A stretch of 31,981 bases of DNA from VGDP01 sp964530335. Lineage in GTDB: Bacteria > Pseudomonadota > Alphaproteobacteria > SP197. Below, piece by piece: positions 8,182 through 15,758 of this stretch. Numbering within the stretch: the stretch's first letter is position 1; the number at the start of each line of letters is the position of its first letter. A program made the position numbers and the translations under genes. The notes under the pieces were generated by a model. The model searched no databases, had not been told where the DNA came from, and saw only the letters and a list, made by a program, of their open reading frames with translations. The stretch lies in the NCBI GenBank assembly GCA_964530335.1, contig CAZGYG010000028.1, forward strand, positions 1 through 31,981. The letters run 5' to 3'.

Positions 8182-8254
8182 ACGGGTCGCCCCGCGCGCC
8201 ATGATGCCGCTCGCGGCGGGGGAAGGAAACAGGCGAGGGTCTTCGCGGATCGTA

Positions 8255-8821
8255 CTATTCGCCGATGCGGGTCTTCGCGCCGTGCGCCGCTCGGGCCTTC
8301 TCGTGCAGCCAGGCCGCGTGTCGGGGCGCCTTCCGGGTCCGGCTCCATTCCTCGAGCATGAGCGGGGCGACGCGCTTGAGTTCGGCGAGCTCCGCGTCCG
8401 TACCCGTGTCGGCCGCGAGCTCGACGCGATGGCCGTTGGGATCGAAGAAATAGATCGACTTGAAGATGCCATGGTCGGTGGGACCGAGCACATCGAGTCC
8501 TTTCGTCTCCGCGTGCGCCTTGGCCCGAAGCAGCGCGTCCACGCTGTCGACCCGGAGGGCGATGTGCTGGACCCAGTCGGGCGTGTTTGGATCGCGGCCC
8601 ATGGCCGCCTGCTCGGGCAGCTCGAAAAACGCGAGCACGTTGCCGCCGCCGGCATCGAGAAACACATGGATGTAAGGGTCGTACGCGCCGGTCGAGGGCA
8701 CATGATCCTCGGCGAAGGCGAGCTGGAACTCCATGCCGAGCACGTCGCGATAGAACTCCACCGTCTCCTTGGCGTCCCGGCATCGATAGGCCGCGTGGTG
8801 GATGCCTTTGAGCGCGATCAT
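8255..8821 (-). CDS. VOC-superfamily (glyoxalase/dioxygenase fold) metalloprotein, HPPD partner
   Basis: The 188-aa protein has two beta-alpha-beta-beta-beta VOC modules. The first begins KGIHHAAYRCRDAKETVEFY and the second DWVQHIALRV. Likely metal ligands are H9 (or H8), E67 (AFFELPE), H86 and E134 (HRVELAAD), the standard VOC layout. About 50 extra C-terminal residues (LEEWSRTRKAPRHAAWLHEK) are predicted helical and not part of the core fold. The ATG overlaps the HPPD stop codon (ATGA), so the two are probably co-translated. I infer a role in tyrosine/homogentisate catabolism or in handling a product of it; the reaction cannot be assigned. Glyoxalase, ring-cleaving dioxygenase and epimerase activities all exist in this fold. 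Confidence 0.8.
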   Translation of the reverse strand: MIALKGIHHAAYRCRDAKETVEFYRDVLGMEFQLAFAEDHVPSTGAYDPYIHVFLDAGGGNVLAFFELPEQAAMGRDPNTPDWVQHIALRVDSVDALLRAKAHAETKGLDVLGPTDHGIFKSIYFFDPNGHRVELAADTGTDAELAELKRVAPLMLEEWSRTRKAPRHAAWLHEKARAAHGAKTRIGE

Positions 8822-9930
8822 GGCGAGGACTCCGGTTTCGCGGACGAGGCGCGCGCCGATCCACGCGCGTCCCGCAACACGCCGCGGCGGATCTGATCGA
8901 GCTCGATGGATTCGAACAGGGCCTTGAAATTGCCCTCGCCGAAGCCTTCGTTGCCCTTGCGCTGGATGAACTCGAAGAAGATCGGCCCGATCGCGTCCTT
9001 CGAGAATATCTGCAGCAGGAGACCCTGGTCCGCCCCGCCGTCGATCAGGATGCGCCGCTTGCGCAGCTCCGCCAACGGCTCGCCGTGGCCGGGCATGCGC
9101 CGGTCGATCATGTCGTAGTAGCTGTCGGGCGTGTCCTGGAGTTCGACGTCGCGCGCGCGCAGCTTGTCGACGGTGGCGTAGAGGTCGTCGGTGCCCAGCG
9201 CGATGTGCTGGATTCCTTCGCCGCGATAGCGGCGCAGGAACTCCTCGATCTGATCGAGCCTGCCGGGCTCGCCCTTGCTCTCGTTGAGCGGGATGCGGAT
9301 CTTGCCGCACGGGCTGGTCATCGCCTTCGACACCAGGCCCGTGACCTTGCCTTCGATGTCGAAGTAACGGATTTCGCGGAAGTTGAAGATGCGCTCGTAG
9401 TAGTCCGCCCACTTGGCCATGTTGCCTCGGCGCACGTTGTGGGTGAGGTGGTCGAGATGGGTGAGGCCGACGGAATGCGCCGCTTCGTTCGCCCCTTCGA
9501 TCGGACGGAAGTCGACGTCGTAGATCGACTGCGCGCCGTAACGATCGACGAGATAGATATAGGCCCCGCCGATGCCTTCGATGCAGGGGATGTCGAGTTC
9601 CATCGGCCCGATCGGCATATCGACCGGCTTGGCGCCGCGCCGCACCGCGTGTTCGAACGCGCGCGCCGAGTCGTTGACCCGGAACGCCATGCCGTTTGCG
9701 CTGGGCCCGTGCGCGCCGCGGAACTCCGCCGGCTGGCCGGCCGGCTCCATGTTCAGGAGAAAATTGATGTCGCCCTGCTTGAAGCGGAGCACGTTCTTCG
9801 AGCGGTGGCGGGCGACGGCGGTAAACCCCATGGCTTCGAACGCGCGCCCGATCTCGCCGGGCTCGGTTCCCGAAAACTCGACGAATTCGAAGCCATCGGT
9901 TCCGATCGGGTTGTCGAACAGGTCGGCCAT
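8818..9930 (-). CDS. hpd: 4-hydroxyphenylpyruvate dioxygenase
   Basis: This cytosolic Fe(II) enzyme converts 4-hydroxyphenylpyruvate to homogentisate in tyrosine catabolism. The 370-aa length is typical of bacterial HPPD. The iron ligands are visible as H161 (LDHLTHNV), H242 (IQHIALGT) and E320 (IFFEFIQRKG). The C-terminal gate helix region GFGEGNFKALFESIE is also intact. The start at 9930 (MADLFDNPIGTDGFEFVEF) fits the family N-terminus; an upstream in-frame ATG at 9948 would run into the transposase remnant. No other homogentisate-pathway gene is in the window. The native upstream region appears to have been replaced by an insertion-sequence fragment, so expression control may be unusual. 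Confidence 0.95.
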   Translation of the reverse strand: MADLFDNPIGTDGFEFVEFSGTEPGEIGRAFEAMGFTAVARHRSKNVLRFKQGDINFLLNMEPAGQPAEFRGAHGPSANGMAFRVNDSARAFEHAVRRGAKPVDMPIGPMELDIPCIEGIGGAYIYLVDRYGAQSIYDVDFRPIEGANEAAHSVGLTHLDHLTHNVRRGNMAKWADYYERIFNFREIRYFDIEGKVTGLVSKAMTSPCGKIRIPLNESKGEPGRLDQIEEFLRRYRGEGIQHIALGTDDLYATVDKLRARDVELQDTPDSYYDMIDRRMPGHGEPLAELRKRRILIDGGADQGLLLQIFSKDAIGPIFFEFIQRKGNEGFGEGNFKALFESIELDQIRRGVLRDARGSARASSAKPESSP

Positions 9931-9941
9931 GGCTGCACCCA

Positions 9942-10205
9942 AGCGCAATCGGCGACAACGCCCACAGACTGAGAACGGCCCTCGCGCAACGGGGCAGCTT
10001 AGCCGTGATCCCGTTCCGCATCACAGCCAAGGCACCCCAGCCCCTTGACCGCGCGCGCTATGCCGCACGCAACCTGATCGAGCGCGCGTTCAATCGCCTC
10101 AAGGACTACCGCCGCATCGCCACAAGGTTCGACAAGCTGGCGCGAAACTTCGCCGCCGCCATAGCCTTGACCGAACTCCGTCTCTGGTACCTCATTCGAG
10201 TCTAG
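9942..10205 (+). pseudogene. C-terminal remnant of an IS5-family transposase
   Basis: In the frame ending TAG at 10203-10205 the translation from about 9942 reads as the last part of a DDE transposase: GDNAHRLRTALAQRG, LAVIPFRITAKAPQPLDRA, then YAARNLIERAFNRLKDYRRI and ATRFDKLARNFAAAIAL. The NLIER...RLKDYRRIATR-DKLA block holds the final catalytic Glu of IS5/IS427-type enzymes and is strongly diagnostic. The N-terminal two thirds, with both catalytic Asp residues, are missing, and no start codon or left end is present, so it is dead. It starts about 12 bp from the hpd start codon on the opposite strand, where the hpd promoter should be, and abuts the MITE-like element at 10209. Confidence 0.8.
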
Positions 10206-10208
10206 ACT

Positions 10209-10404
10209 CTAGCAGGTTGCTGAAAAACCCTCTTTGTCGTCATCGCGAGGCCACGAAGTGGCCCCTTCGACGCCGCCTTCGGCGTCGCTCAGGGCAGGCT
10301 AGGCGATCCAGACCAACGGCGGAAAACGGCGCATTCCTGGATTGCCGCGTCGGCCTTCGGCCTCCTCGCAATGACGACGCTGGAGTTTTTCAGCAGCCTG
10401 TTAG
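10209..10404. mobile_element. 196-bp MITE-like element with terminal inverted repeats
   Basis: The ends at 10209-10228 and 10385-10404 are 20-bp inverted repeats with two mismatches (CTAGCAGGTTGCTGAAAAAC against CTAACAGGCTGCTGAAAAAC). Inside, further inverted blocks pair TCGTCATCGCGAGG with CCTCGCAATGACGA, and GCGATCCAG with CTGGATTGC. Most of the element can therefore fold into one long hairpin. The CGTCATTGCGAGG...GCAATCCAG wording is a very common dispersed non-coding repeat in proteobacteria. It encodes nothing. The left end lies 3 bases after the transposase stop, so the left terminal repeat may double as the right end of that insertion sequence. Confidence 0.75.
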
Positions 10405-10439
10405 ACGCGCGCACTGGCGCGACCCGTAGGCGGGCTGCG

Positions 10440-11444
10440 TCAGCTCTCCATGCGGAATGCAAGGAAAGGCGTGCGCGGGTGAGGGATGGTATGCAGATGG
10501 GCGAAGCCCGCCGCCTCGGTTTCCGCGACCAGCTGCTTTGTCTGCGGCCAATGGATGCTCCACCGCCGATAGGCTACTGCCGCGGTTAATTGCATGCGCT
10601 GCGGATTGGTCTGCGCGACCTTCTCCGGGTCCGGCAGTTCCGCCATCATCGACATCACGAGAAAGCCCCCCCGTTTCAGCGCCCGCCGAATGCTACGGAA
10701 CGCCAACGGCCGAATGGCCGGCTCGAAGAACATCTGGCTCCAGACGATAGTGTCGAACGCGGCCTCTTCTTGTGCCGTCAGCACGTCCTGACAGCGCAAC
10801 TCCACCCGGTCGTTGATGTCGAGCTCCCTGGCCAGCGCGCGGGCATGGTCGAGTACATGGGGCAGGATGTCGTATCCCACTGCGGTCACTTTCGGATACA
10901 TGGCCACAACCCTAAGCAGATCCCGCCCAGCGCCGCAGCCAAACTCCGCATGGCGGCAGCCCGCCTCCCAGACCGCCCGCACTTCGGGCATGGCAGCGTC
11001 GAGCGTGGCCCAGGACTCCAGCGCCATCGGCGAATTGGCCACGCCCCAGACCGAACGCGCAAGCGCTACGGCCTCCGCCGGGTCAACCGCGCCGAAATCC
11101 AGCGGGGGATCGAAAGCCCCCAGCAGCCCCCGCCGCAGTGGCTCGAGGAGTCCGAACCTGTCGCGCAACGCCACCGGCCGATTCGCTCCGGCCACCGTGG
11201 CCCAGCCCTCGGTCAACCGATAGAGGCTGCCGTCGCGCTCCACCACTTGCAACGCCTCAAGTGCCATGCAGACCCGCAGCGCCTGAACGGCCTCGATCCC
11301 CGTCGACGCCGCAACGCTGTCCGGCGTCGCCCCTACGCGCAACGCGTCTAGCACTCCACGTTGCTGCGCCGCCATGACCAGCGCCAGCGCATTCGACCCT
11401 ACTGTCCACTCCAGCAGCGCGCCCTCAGCAGCCGCTGCATCCAT
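10440..11444 (-). CDS. SAM-dependent methyltransferase with N-terminal winged-helix domain
   Basis: The 334-aa product has two parts. Residues about 15-95 look like the dimerisation winged helix of plant-type O-methyltransferases (VMAAQQRGVLDALRVG, VAASTGIEAVQALRVCMALE). The Rossmann methyltransferase domain has motif I AEFGCGAGRDLLRV near residue 168, an acidic strand VGYDILPHVLDHA, motif FDTIVWSQMFFEP and post-motif ALKRGGFLVMS. The substrate is unknown; small-molecule O- or C-methylation is plausible. It stands between the MITE and a gene-poor spacer and has no operon partner. It ends 36 bases from the MITE end. I see no frameshift or missing SAM residue. Confidence 0.8.
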   Translation of the reverse strand: MDAAAAEGALLEWTVGSNALALVMAAQQRGVLDALRVGATPDSVAASTGIEAVQALRVCMALEALQVVERDGSLYRLTEGWATVAGANRPVALRDRFGLLEPLRRGLLGAFDPPLDFGAVDPAEAVALARSVWGVANSPMALESWATLDAAMPEVRAVWEAGCRHAEFGCGAGRDLLRVVAMYPKVTAVGYDILPHVLDHARALARELDINDRVELRCQDVLTAQEEAAFDTIVWSQMFFEPAIRPLAFRSIRRALKRGGFLVMSMMAELPDPEKVAQTNPQRMQLTAAVAYRRWSIHWPQTKQLVAETEAAGFAHLHTIPHPRTPFLAFRMES

Positions 11445-11641
11445 GATCTTCTGCCTTCCTAGGGGTGCAACGATGGATCAAGACTACTAACCCGACATCC
11501 CCCCGATGACCGGCTTGTTGAGCTGAGATTGTCGCCATGGACGGGCATTGGCAAGCTTGGACCTTCGCCACGGGGGCTGCCTTGCACCAAAGTCGGTGAC
11601 GCCAGCGCGTTCCCGACCCAGCGGACCCGTCCCGGTCGCGG

Positions 11642-13015
11642 TCAGGCGAGTTCGAAGAAGCGCTCGAGCTCGCGGTCGGTCACCAGGCCGCGGAATTCGC
11701 GGTCCTGCCACGCCCGGGTGTCGGCGTAGTGATCGACGAAGGCATCGCCGAACAGCTCGCGCGCGGCGGCCGAGCCGCGGAACCGTTCGATCGCGGCGCC
11801 GAAGGTCTCGGGAAACCGGCGTTCGGGCGCGACAGGAGCGCTGTAGGCGCTCGCGGTCATGGGCTCGTCGGGCTCGATCTTGTTGGCGATGCCCCAAAGC
11901 GCCGCCGCGGTCAGGGCGGCGATCGAGAAGTAGGGGTTGGCGTCGGCGCCGGGCGTGCGACATTCGATGCGTTGCGATTTGGGCTCGCCCGGGATGACGC
12001 GGATGGCGCAGCTCCGGTTCTCGACGCCCCACACCGCGGCGATCGGCGCGAAGATGCCGGGGACCAGCCGCTTGAACGAGTTGACGTTGGGGGCGAGCAT
12101 GAGCAGGAGCTCGGGCATGAGCTTCTGCATGCCGCCGACGGCGTAACGCATGGTCGCGCTCATGCCGTGGGGCGCCGCCGCGTCGTGCATCACCGACGCG
12201 CCGGCCTTGTCGCGGAACGACAGATGGATGTGGCCGCTGTGGCCGTCCGCGCCGTTGGACCAGCGCGCCATGAAGGTCATGATCAGGTCGCGGCGCTGCG
12301 CCACCGCCTTGGCGTAGCTCTTGAAGATCGCCGCGTTGTCGGCCACCCGGACGCCCGAGTCATAGCCGATGGTCGCCTCCATGAAGCCCGGCCCCATCTC
12401 CTCGTGCATGGTGTCGAGCGGAATCGCCATCGACTGGCACATGTCCATGATCGCGCTGTAGAACTCGGCCCACACGGACTGCCGTTGCAGGACGTAATAG
12501 GTCTTGTGGGGGGTGGTCAGGGTGAGGTTCTTGAAGCCCTTCGCGACGAGCGAGTTCGGCGTCTCGTGGAACAGGGTGAACTCGTATTCAACGCCCGTGT
12601 AGGGCACCAGGCCCATCGTTTCGGCCTTGGCGAGCACGCGTTTCAAGACGTTGCGCGGGCAGATGGCCGCGGTGTCGTCGGCGTATTCAAGCTGGAAGAA
12701 CAGGTCGCGCCCCTTCGGTTCCCACGGGATCTGGCGGCACGAATCCGGCACCACGCGCAGCAGCGCGTCGGGGTAGCCGAGGCTGGCGTCCGAAACCTTG
12801 GCGTCCTCGGCGATCACGTCGTTGAAGTCGAGCCCAAGCGTCACGGCGGGGAAGCCGAGCCCATGTTCGATCACGCTCATGAACTTGCGCCGCGACAGGT
12901 ACTTGCCGCGCAGCGTGCCCTGGGTGTCGACCAGGGCGACGGTGACGAACTCGGCGTCCGCGGCCTCGATGACGCGGCGGACGTCCTCGACGGTCCTGAC
13001 GTTACTGGGTTTCAT
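11642..13015 (-). CDS. Glutamine-synthetase-family gamma-glutamyl-amine ligase
   Basis: The 457-aa protein belongs to the glutamine synthetase superfamily, which couples ATP hydrolysis to joining glutamate with ammonia or an amine. Visible active-site elements are the metal ligands in VEYEF (E143, E145), HEEMGPGFMEATI (E205/E206, E213) and GHSGHIHLSF (H262/H264). The ATP/phosphate site NSFKRLVPG (312-320), ENRSCAIRV (332-340) and ECRTPGADANPYF (351-363) are also visible. It lacks the tyrosine adenylylation region of GlnA, and the order resembles PuuA-type glutamate-amine ligases. It diverges from a PotD-type transporter operon, so gamma-glutamylation of an imported polyamine or amine is the likely role (inference). 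Deviations from the usual wording are F314 for Tyr in NSYKRL and C336 for Ala in NRSAAIR. A purine-rich RBS (GGGAGAGGGA) precedes the ATG. Confidence 0.82.
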   Translation of the reverse strand: MKPSNVRTVEDVRRVIEAADAEFVTVALVDTQGTLRGKYLSRRKFMSVIEHGLGFPAVTLGLDFNDVIAEDAKVSDASLGYPDALLRVVPDSCRQIPWEPKGRDLFFQLEYADDTAAICPRNVLKRVLAKAETMGLVPYTGVEYEFTLFHETPNSLVAKGFKNLTLTTPHKTYYVLQRQSVWAEFYSAIMDMCQSMAIPLDTMHEEMGPGFMEATIGYDSGVRVADNAAIFKSYAKAVAQRRDLIMTFMARWSNGADGHSGHIHLSFRDKAGASVMHDAAAPHGMSATMRYAVGGMQKLMPELLLMLAPNVNSFKRLVPGIFAPIAAVWGVENRSCAIRVIPGEPKSQRIECRTPGADANPYFSIAALTAAALWGIANKIEPDEPMTASAYSAPVAPERRFPETFGAAIERFRGSAAARELFGDAFVDHYADTRAWQDREFRGLVTDRELERFFELA

Positions 13016-13350
13016 TCCCTCTCCCCGCGTTGAAGGTCCCCGCCCCGCGCCAAAGGAAAGCTAGCAGAATTTCCATGCGTTTGGACTCCGCCCTAAGCGT
13101 CCCCGAATCCGATGATCGACGTCAGCGACAAGGACGAGGCCGCTTTCGATGGTCGTCGGCACGAGGTAACGGTTGGAGCCCCGTTTGGGAAGCTTGAAAG
13201 TATACCGATAACCCCGTCGCCAGCCACGCCGCCGGACGGCCGATCCGCCCGCCCCCTTCGTTGACTCGCTAGAGCCCCCGGTCTAGCGTCCACCCCGATC
13301 GGCGAAACGGCGCCAAGCCACGCCCGAGGAAGTCAACGGGAGGAACCACC
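13016..13350. promoter_or_regulatory. Divergent promoter region between the ligase gene and the transporter operon
   Basis: This 335-base spacer serves both directions. On the plus strand TTGACT (13261-13266) resembles a -35 box. It directly abuts a perfect dyad, CGCTAGA (13267-13273), 8 bases, TCTAGCG (13282-13288). The right arm TCTAGC lies about where a weak -10 would fall, so a bound repressor would cover the promoter. A related GCTAG word appears near the ligase start at about 13068. A strong RBS, GGGAGGAA (13338-13345), precedes the ATG at 13351. A 50-codon plus frame at 13112-13264 is open, but I have no support for it being a gene. Confidence 0.45.
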
Positions 13351-14550
13351 ATGACGAAATCCGTCCATCCAACCTTGCGCGCGGCCAAGGCGTTCAACCG
13401 GCGCACTTTGCTTGCGCGTAGCGCGGCAGTCGCCGCGGCCGGGTTCGGCGTCAAGGCGATCGGACCGTTCGTGCGCGACGCCCGCGCGGCCTCGCTCGAG
13501 CTGCGGGCGCTCATCTGGGAGCCCTACAACGTGAAGGAGACCGTGGCGGCCTTCGAGGCCGAGACCGGCGCCACCTTCGCGCCCACGTTCTTCGACGGCA
13601 ATTCCGAGGCCTTCAACAAGATGAAGGTCGGCGGCACCGAGGACTTCGACCTGGTCATGGCCGACGGACACTGGCCGCGCCAGTACTTCAAGCAGGGCCT
13701 GACCCAGGCCACCGATCACTCGCGCGTGCCGAACCTGGCCAACGCCTATCCCGTGTTCCTGCCGCCGAACTACATGCTCGACCAGGTGGAAGACGGCACC
13801 GACATGGTCGCCGTGCCCAACTGCTGGGGCGGCTACGGCGTCACCATCAACGAGAGCAAGATCGACGCGGCCGACGCCGAGACGATCGAGGTGCTCTACA
13901 TGGACAAGTACGCGGGCCACATCATCACCAGCGCGCGGTTCGAGGAAAACATCGCCGTGACCGGCATCCTGGTCGCCGACCGCATGGGCACGAAGGACAT
14001 CCCCCGGCCCGACGGCAAGCCGTTCAACCCCTACGTCCTGACCGACGAGGAGCTGGAAGAAGTCACGAAATGGCTGATCAAGCAGAAGAGCCTGCTGCTG
14101 ACGCGCTACCAGGACTACGACTTGGTCGACAAGCTGATGATCTCGGGCCAGGCGTGGTGCGCGCCGGAATGGGCGCTCACGTTCCGCCGGCTGCTCGCGA
14201 TGCACCGCGCGGGCGAGCTCGACTGGACCGCCCGGCACATCCTCAAGCCGAAGGAAGGTGGGCTGGGCTGGGTCGACAACTGGATGATCAGTTCGGGCGT
14301 CCAGGACAGCGAGAAGCTGGACCTGGCGTACAACTGGATCAACCGGTTCCTCGGCGACGACAACATGATCATCGTGCTGCGCGAGGAGGGCACGGCCTCG
14401 ATCATCGACGTGCGCGACATGTGCACCGAGATCGAGATCTCCGACTACCTGCTCAACGAGACCGATCAGATCCAGGGCCTCTACATGTTCGACCAGCCCT
14501 CGAGCCCCGAGAAGTGGGAGAAGGTGTGGTCGGAGGTGGAGGCGGCGTAG
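13351..14550 (+). CDS. PotD/PotF-type periplasmic substrate-binding protein (Tat-exported)
   Basis: The 399-aa product begins with a twin-arginine signal (FNRRTLLARSAAVAAAGFG, RR at 17-18) and an AlaXAla cleavage site near residue 46, so it is probably folded before export. The mature protein has the two-lobe pattern of the spermidine/putrescine-binding class: LRALIWEPYNVKETVAAFE, FDLVMADGHWPRQYF, DMVAVPNCWGGYGVTINES and LGWVDNWMISSG. A strong RBS supports the start at 13351. It is the first gene of the transporter operon, and a hairpin at 14571 separates it from the ATPase, a common way to make more binding protein than membrane subunits. The ligand cannot be read from the sequence; a polyamine or other amine is likely from context. 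Confidence 0.88.
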   Translation: MTKSVHPTLRAAKAFNRRTLLARSAAVAAAGFGVKAIGPFVRDARAASLELRALIWEPYNVKETVAAFEAETGATFAPTFFDGNSEAFNKMKVGGTEDFDLVMADGHWPRQYFKQGLTQATDHSRVPNLANAYPVFLPPNYMLDQVEDGTDMVAVPNCWGGYGVTINESKIDAADAETIEVLYMDKYAGHIITSARFEENIAVTGILVADRMGTKDIPRPDGKPFNPYVLTDEELEEVTKWLIKQKSLLLTRYQDYDLVDKLMISGQAWCAPEWALTFRRLLAMHRAGELDWTARHILKPKEGGLGWVDNWMISSGVQDSEKLDLAYNWINRFLGDDNMIIVLREEGTASIIDVRDMCTEIEISDYLLNETDQIQGLYMFDQPSSPEKWEKVWSEVEAA

Positions 14551-14570
14551 CCAGGGATTCGCTCGACCAC

Positions 14571-14600
14571 GGCCCCGGCTCGCCCAGGCGGGCCGGGGCC
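14571..14600 (+). terminator. Hairpin between binding-protein and ATPase genes (partial terminator or mRNA stabiliser)
   Basis: GGCCCCGGC (14571-14579) and GCCGGGGCC (14592-14600) form a perfect 9-bp stem with a further inner CGCC/GGCG pairing. It is followed by AGTTGTTGCC rather than a clean T-run. The position, 20 bases after the binding-protein stop and about 75 before the ATPase start, fits an attenuating or 3'-end-protecting stem that keeps binding-protein mRNA in excess. Confidence 0.55.
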
Positions 14601-14674
14601 AGTTGTTGCCCCGGACATCGAGTGCCCGCCATCGCGCGGCCCGGGCATGATCGGCGGGGCGGCTTTTCAATGCC

Positions 14675-15748
14675 ATGCCTGACGTAGCCATCGGCATCCA
14701 CGAGGTCACCAAGCGGTTCGGCCGGACGGTCGCCGTGGAGAACGCGACGCTCGAGATCGGCCAGGGCGAGTTCTTTTCCCTGCTCGGCCCCAGCGGTTCG
14801 GGCAAGACGACCCTGCTCAGGGTCATCGCCGGTCTGGAGGCGCCGGACGCGGGCCGCGTCGTCATCGCCGGCAAGGATGTCACGAGCCTGCCGCCCTACG
14901 CCCGGGGCGTCGGCATGGTGTTCCAGGACTTCCTGCTTTTTCCGCACATGACCGTCGCCGAGAACATCCAGTTCCCGCTGCGCATGCAGGGTGCGGGGCG
15001 CGCCGCGCGCGACGAGCGGCTGGCCTGGATCGTCAAGCTGCTGCGCATCGACGGGCTGGAGGAGCGTTTTCCCCACCAGCTTTCCGGCGGGCAGCAGCAG
15101 CGGGTCGCGCTCGCCCGCGGCCTGGTGTCGCGCCCCGCCCTGCTGCTGCTCGACGAGCCGCTCGCCAACCTCGACCGCGAGCTCAGGAAGGAGATGGAGG
15201 TCGAGGTCCGCCGCTACCAGCGCGAGCTCGGCATCCCGTTCGTTTACGTCACCCACAATCAGGAAGAAGCGCTGACCATGAGCGACCGCATCGCCGTGAT
15301 GCGGGCCGGCCGCTTCGAGCAGGTGGCGCCCAAGCTCGACGTCTACATCGCCCCCGCGTCCGCCTTCGTCGCCAGCTTCGTCGGCCACGCCAACCGCATG
15401 CGCGGGACCCTGCGCGGCGGGATGCTGGAGTGGAAGGGCTTCCGCTTCGCGGCGCCGAAGCCCGACGGCGCGGCCGAGGGCGACGCCATCGACTGCTTTG
15501 TGAAGTGCGAGCACCTGTCGCTCGCCCCGGTCGGCGCGGCGACCGGCGCCAACCTCAACCGGCTCGACGGCAAGATTCGCGACATCATCTTCAAGGGCCA
15601 GGTCGCGGACCACATAGTGGTGCTGGCGGACGGCACCGAGATCGTCGTGAGCGAGGCCGCGAGCCTGCCACGGGTCACGATCGGCGAGGCCGTCAGCGTC
15701 ACCTGGGCGCCGGAAGCCGGGCGCTGCTTCCTCGCCCAGGACGCCTGA
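14675..15748 (+). CDS. PotA-type ABC transporter ATPase
   Basis: The 357-aa cytoplasmic ATPase energises the transporter. It shows Walker A GPSGSGKTT (38-46), Q-loop FQDFLLFP, signature LSGGQQQ (136-142), Walker B LLLLDEP (156-162), D-loop ANLD and switch H194 (VTHNQ). From about residue 235 a C-terminal TOBE/OB-type regulatory domain follows (VGHANRMRGTLRG ... VSVTWAPEAGRCFL), as in PotA, FbpC and MalK relatives. Length is normal for PotA. The permease gene begins 10 bases after its stop, so the membrane genes form one unit with it. Confidence 0.93.
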   Translation: MPDVAIGIHEVTKRFGRTVAVENATLEIGQGEFFSLLGPSGSGKTTLLRVIAGLEAPDAGRVVIAGKDVTSLPPYARGVGMVFQDFLLFPHMTVAENIQFPLRMQGAGRAARDERLAWIVKLLRIDGLEERFPHQLSGGQQQRVALARGLVSRPALLLLDEPLANLDRELRKEMEVEVRRYQRELGIPFVYVTHNQEEALTMSDRIAVMRAGRFEQVAPKLDVYIAPASAFVASFVGHANRMRGTLRGGMLEWKGFRFAAPKPDGAAEGDAIDCFVKCEHLSLAPVGAATGANLNRLDGKIRDIIFKGQVADHIVVLADGTEIVVSEAASLPRVTIGEAVSVTWAPEAGRCFLAQDA

Positions 15749-15758
15749 GCCGGATGCC

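Noticed and set aside
5315..8896. 1193-codon plus-strand open frame opposite ydbH and the VOC gene
   Set aside because: Arg/Glu/Asp-rich antisense shadow created by high third-position GC; the minus-strand genes have clear families and operon overlaps.
11445..11641. Spacer with a minus frame ending ANARPWRQSQLNKPVIGG
   Set aside because: The wording looks faintly coding, but there is no start, no family match I can name and the stretch is under 200 bases.
13112..13264. 50-codon plus frame between the ligase and the binding-protein gene
   Set aside because: No RBS, no family, and it ends inside the presumed transporter promoter.
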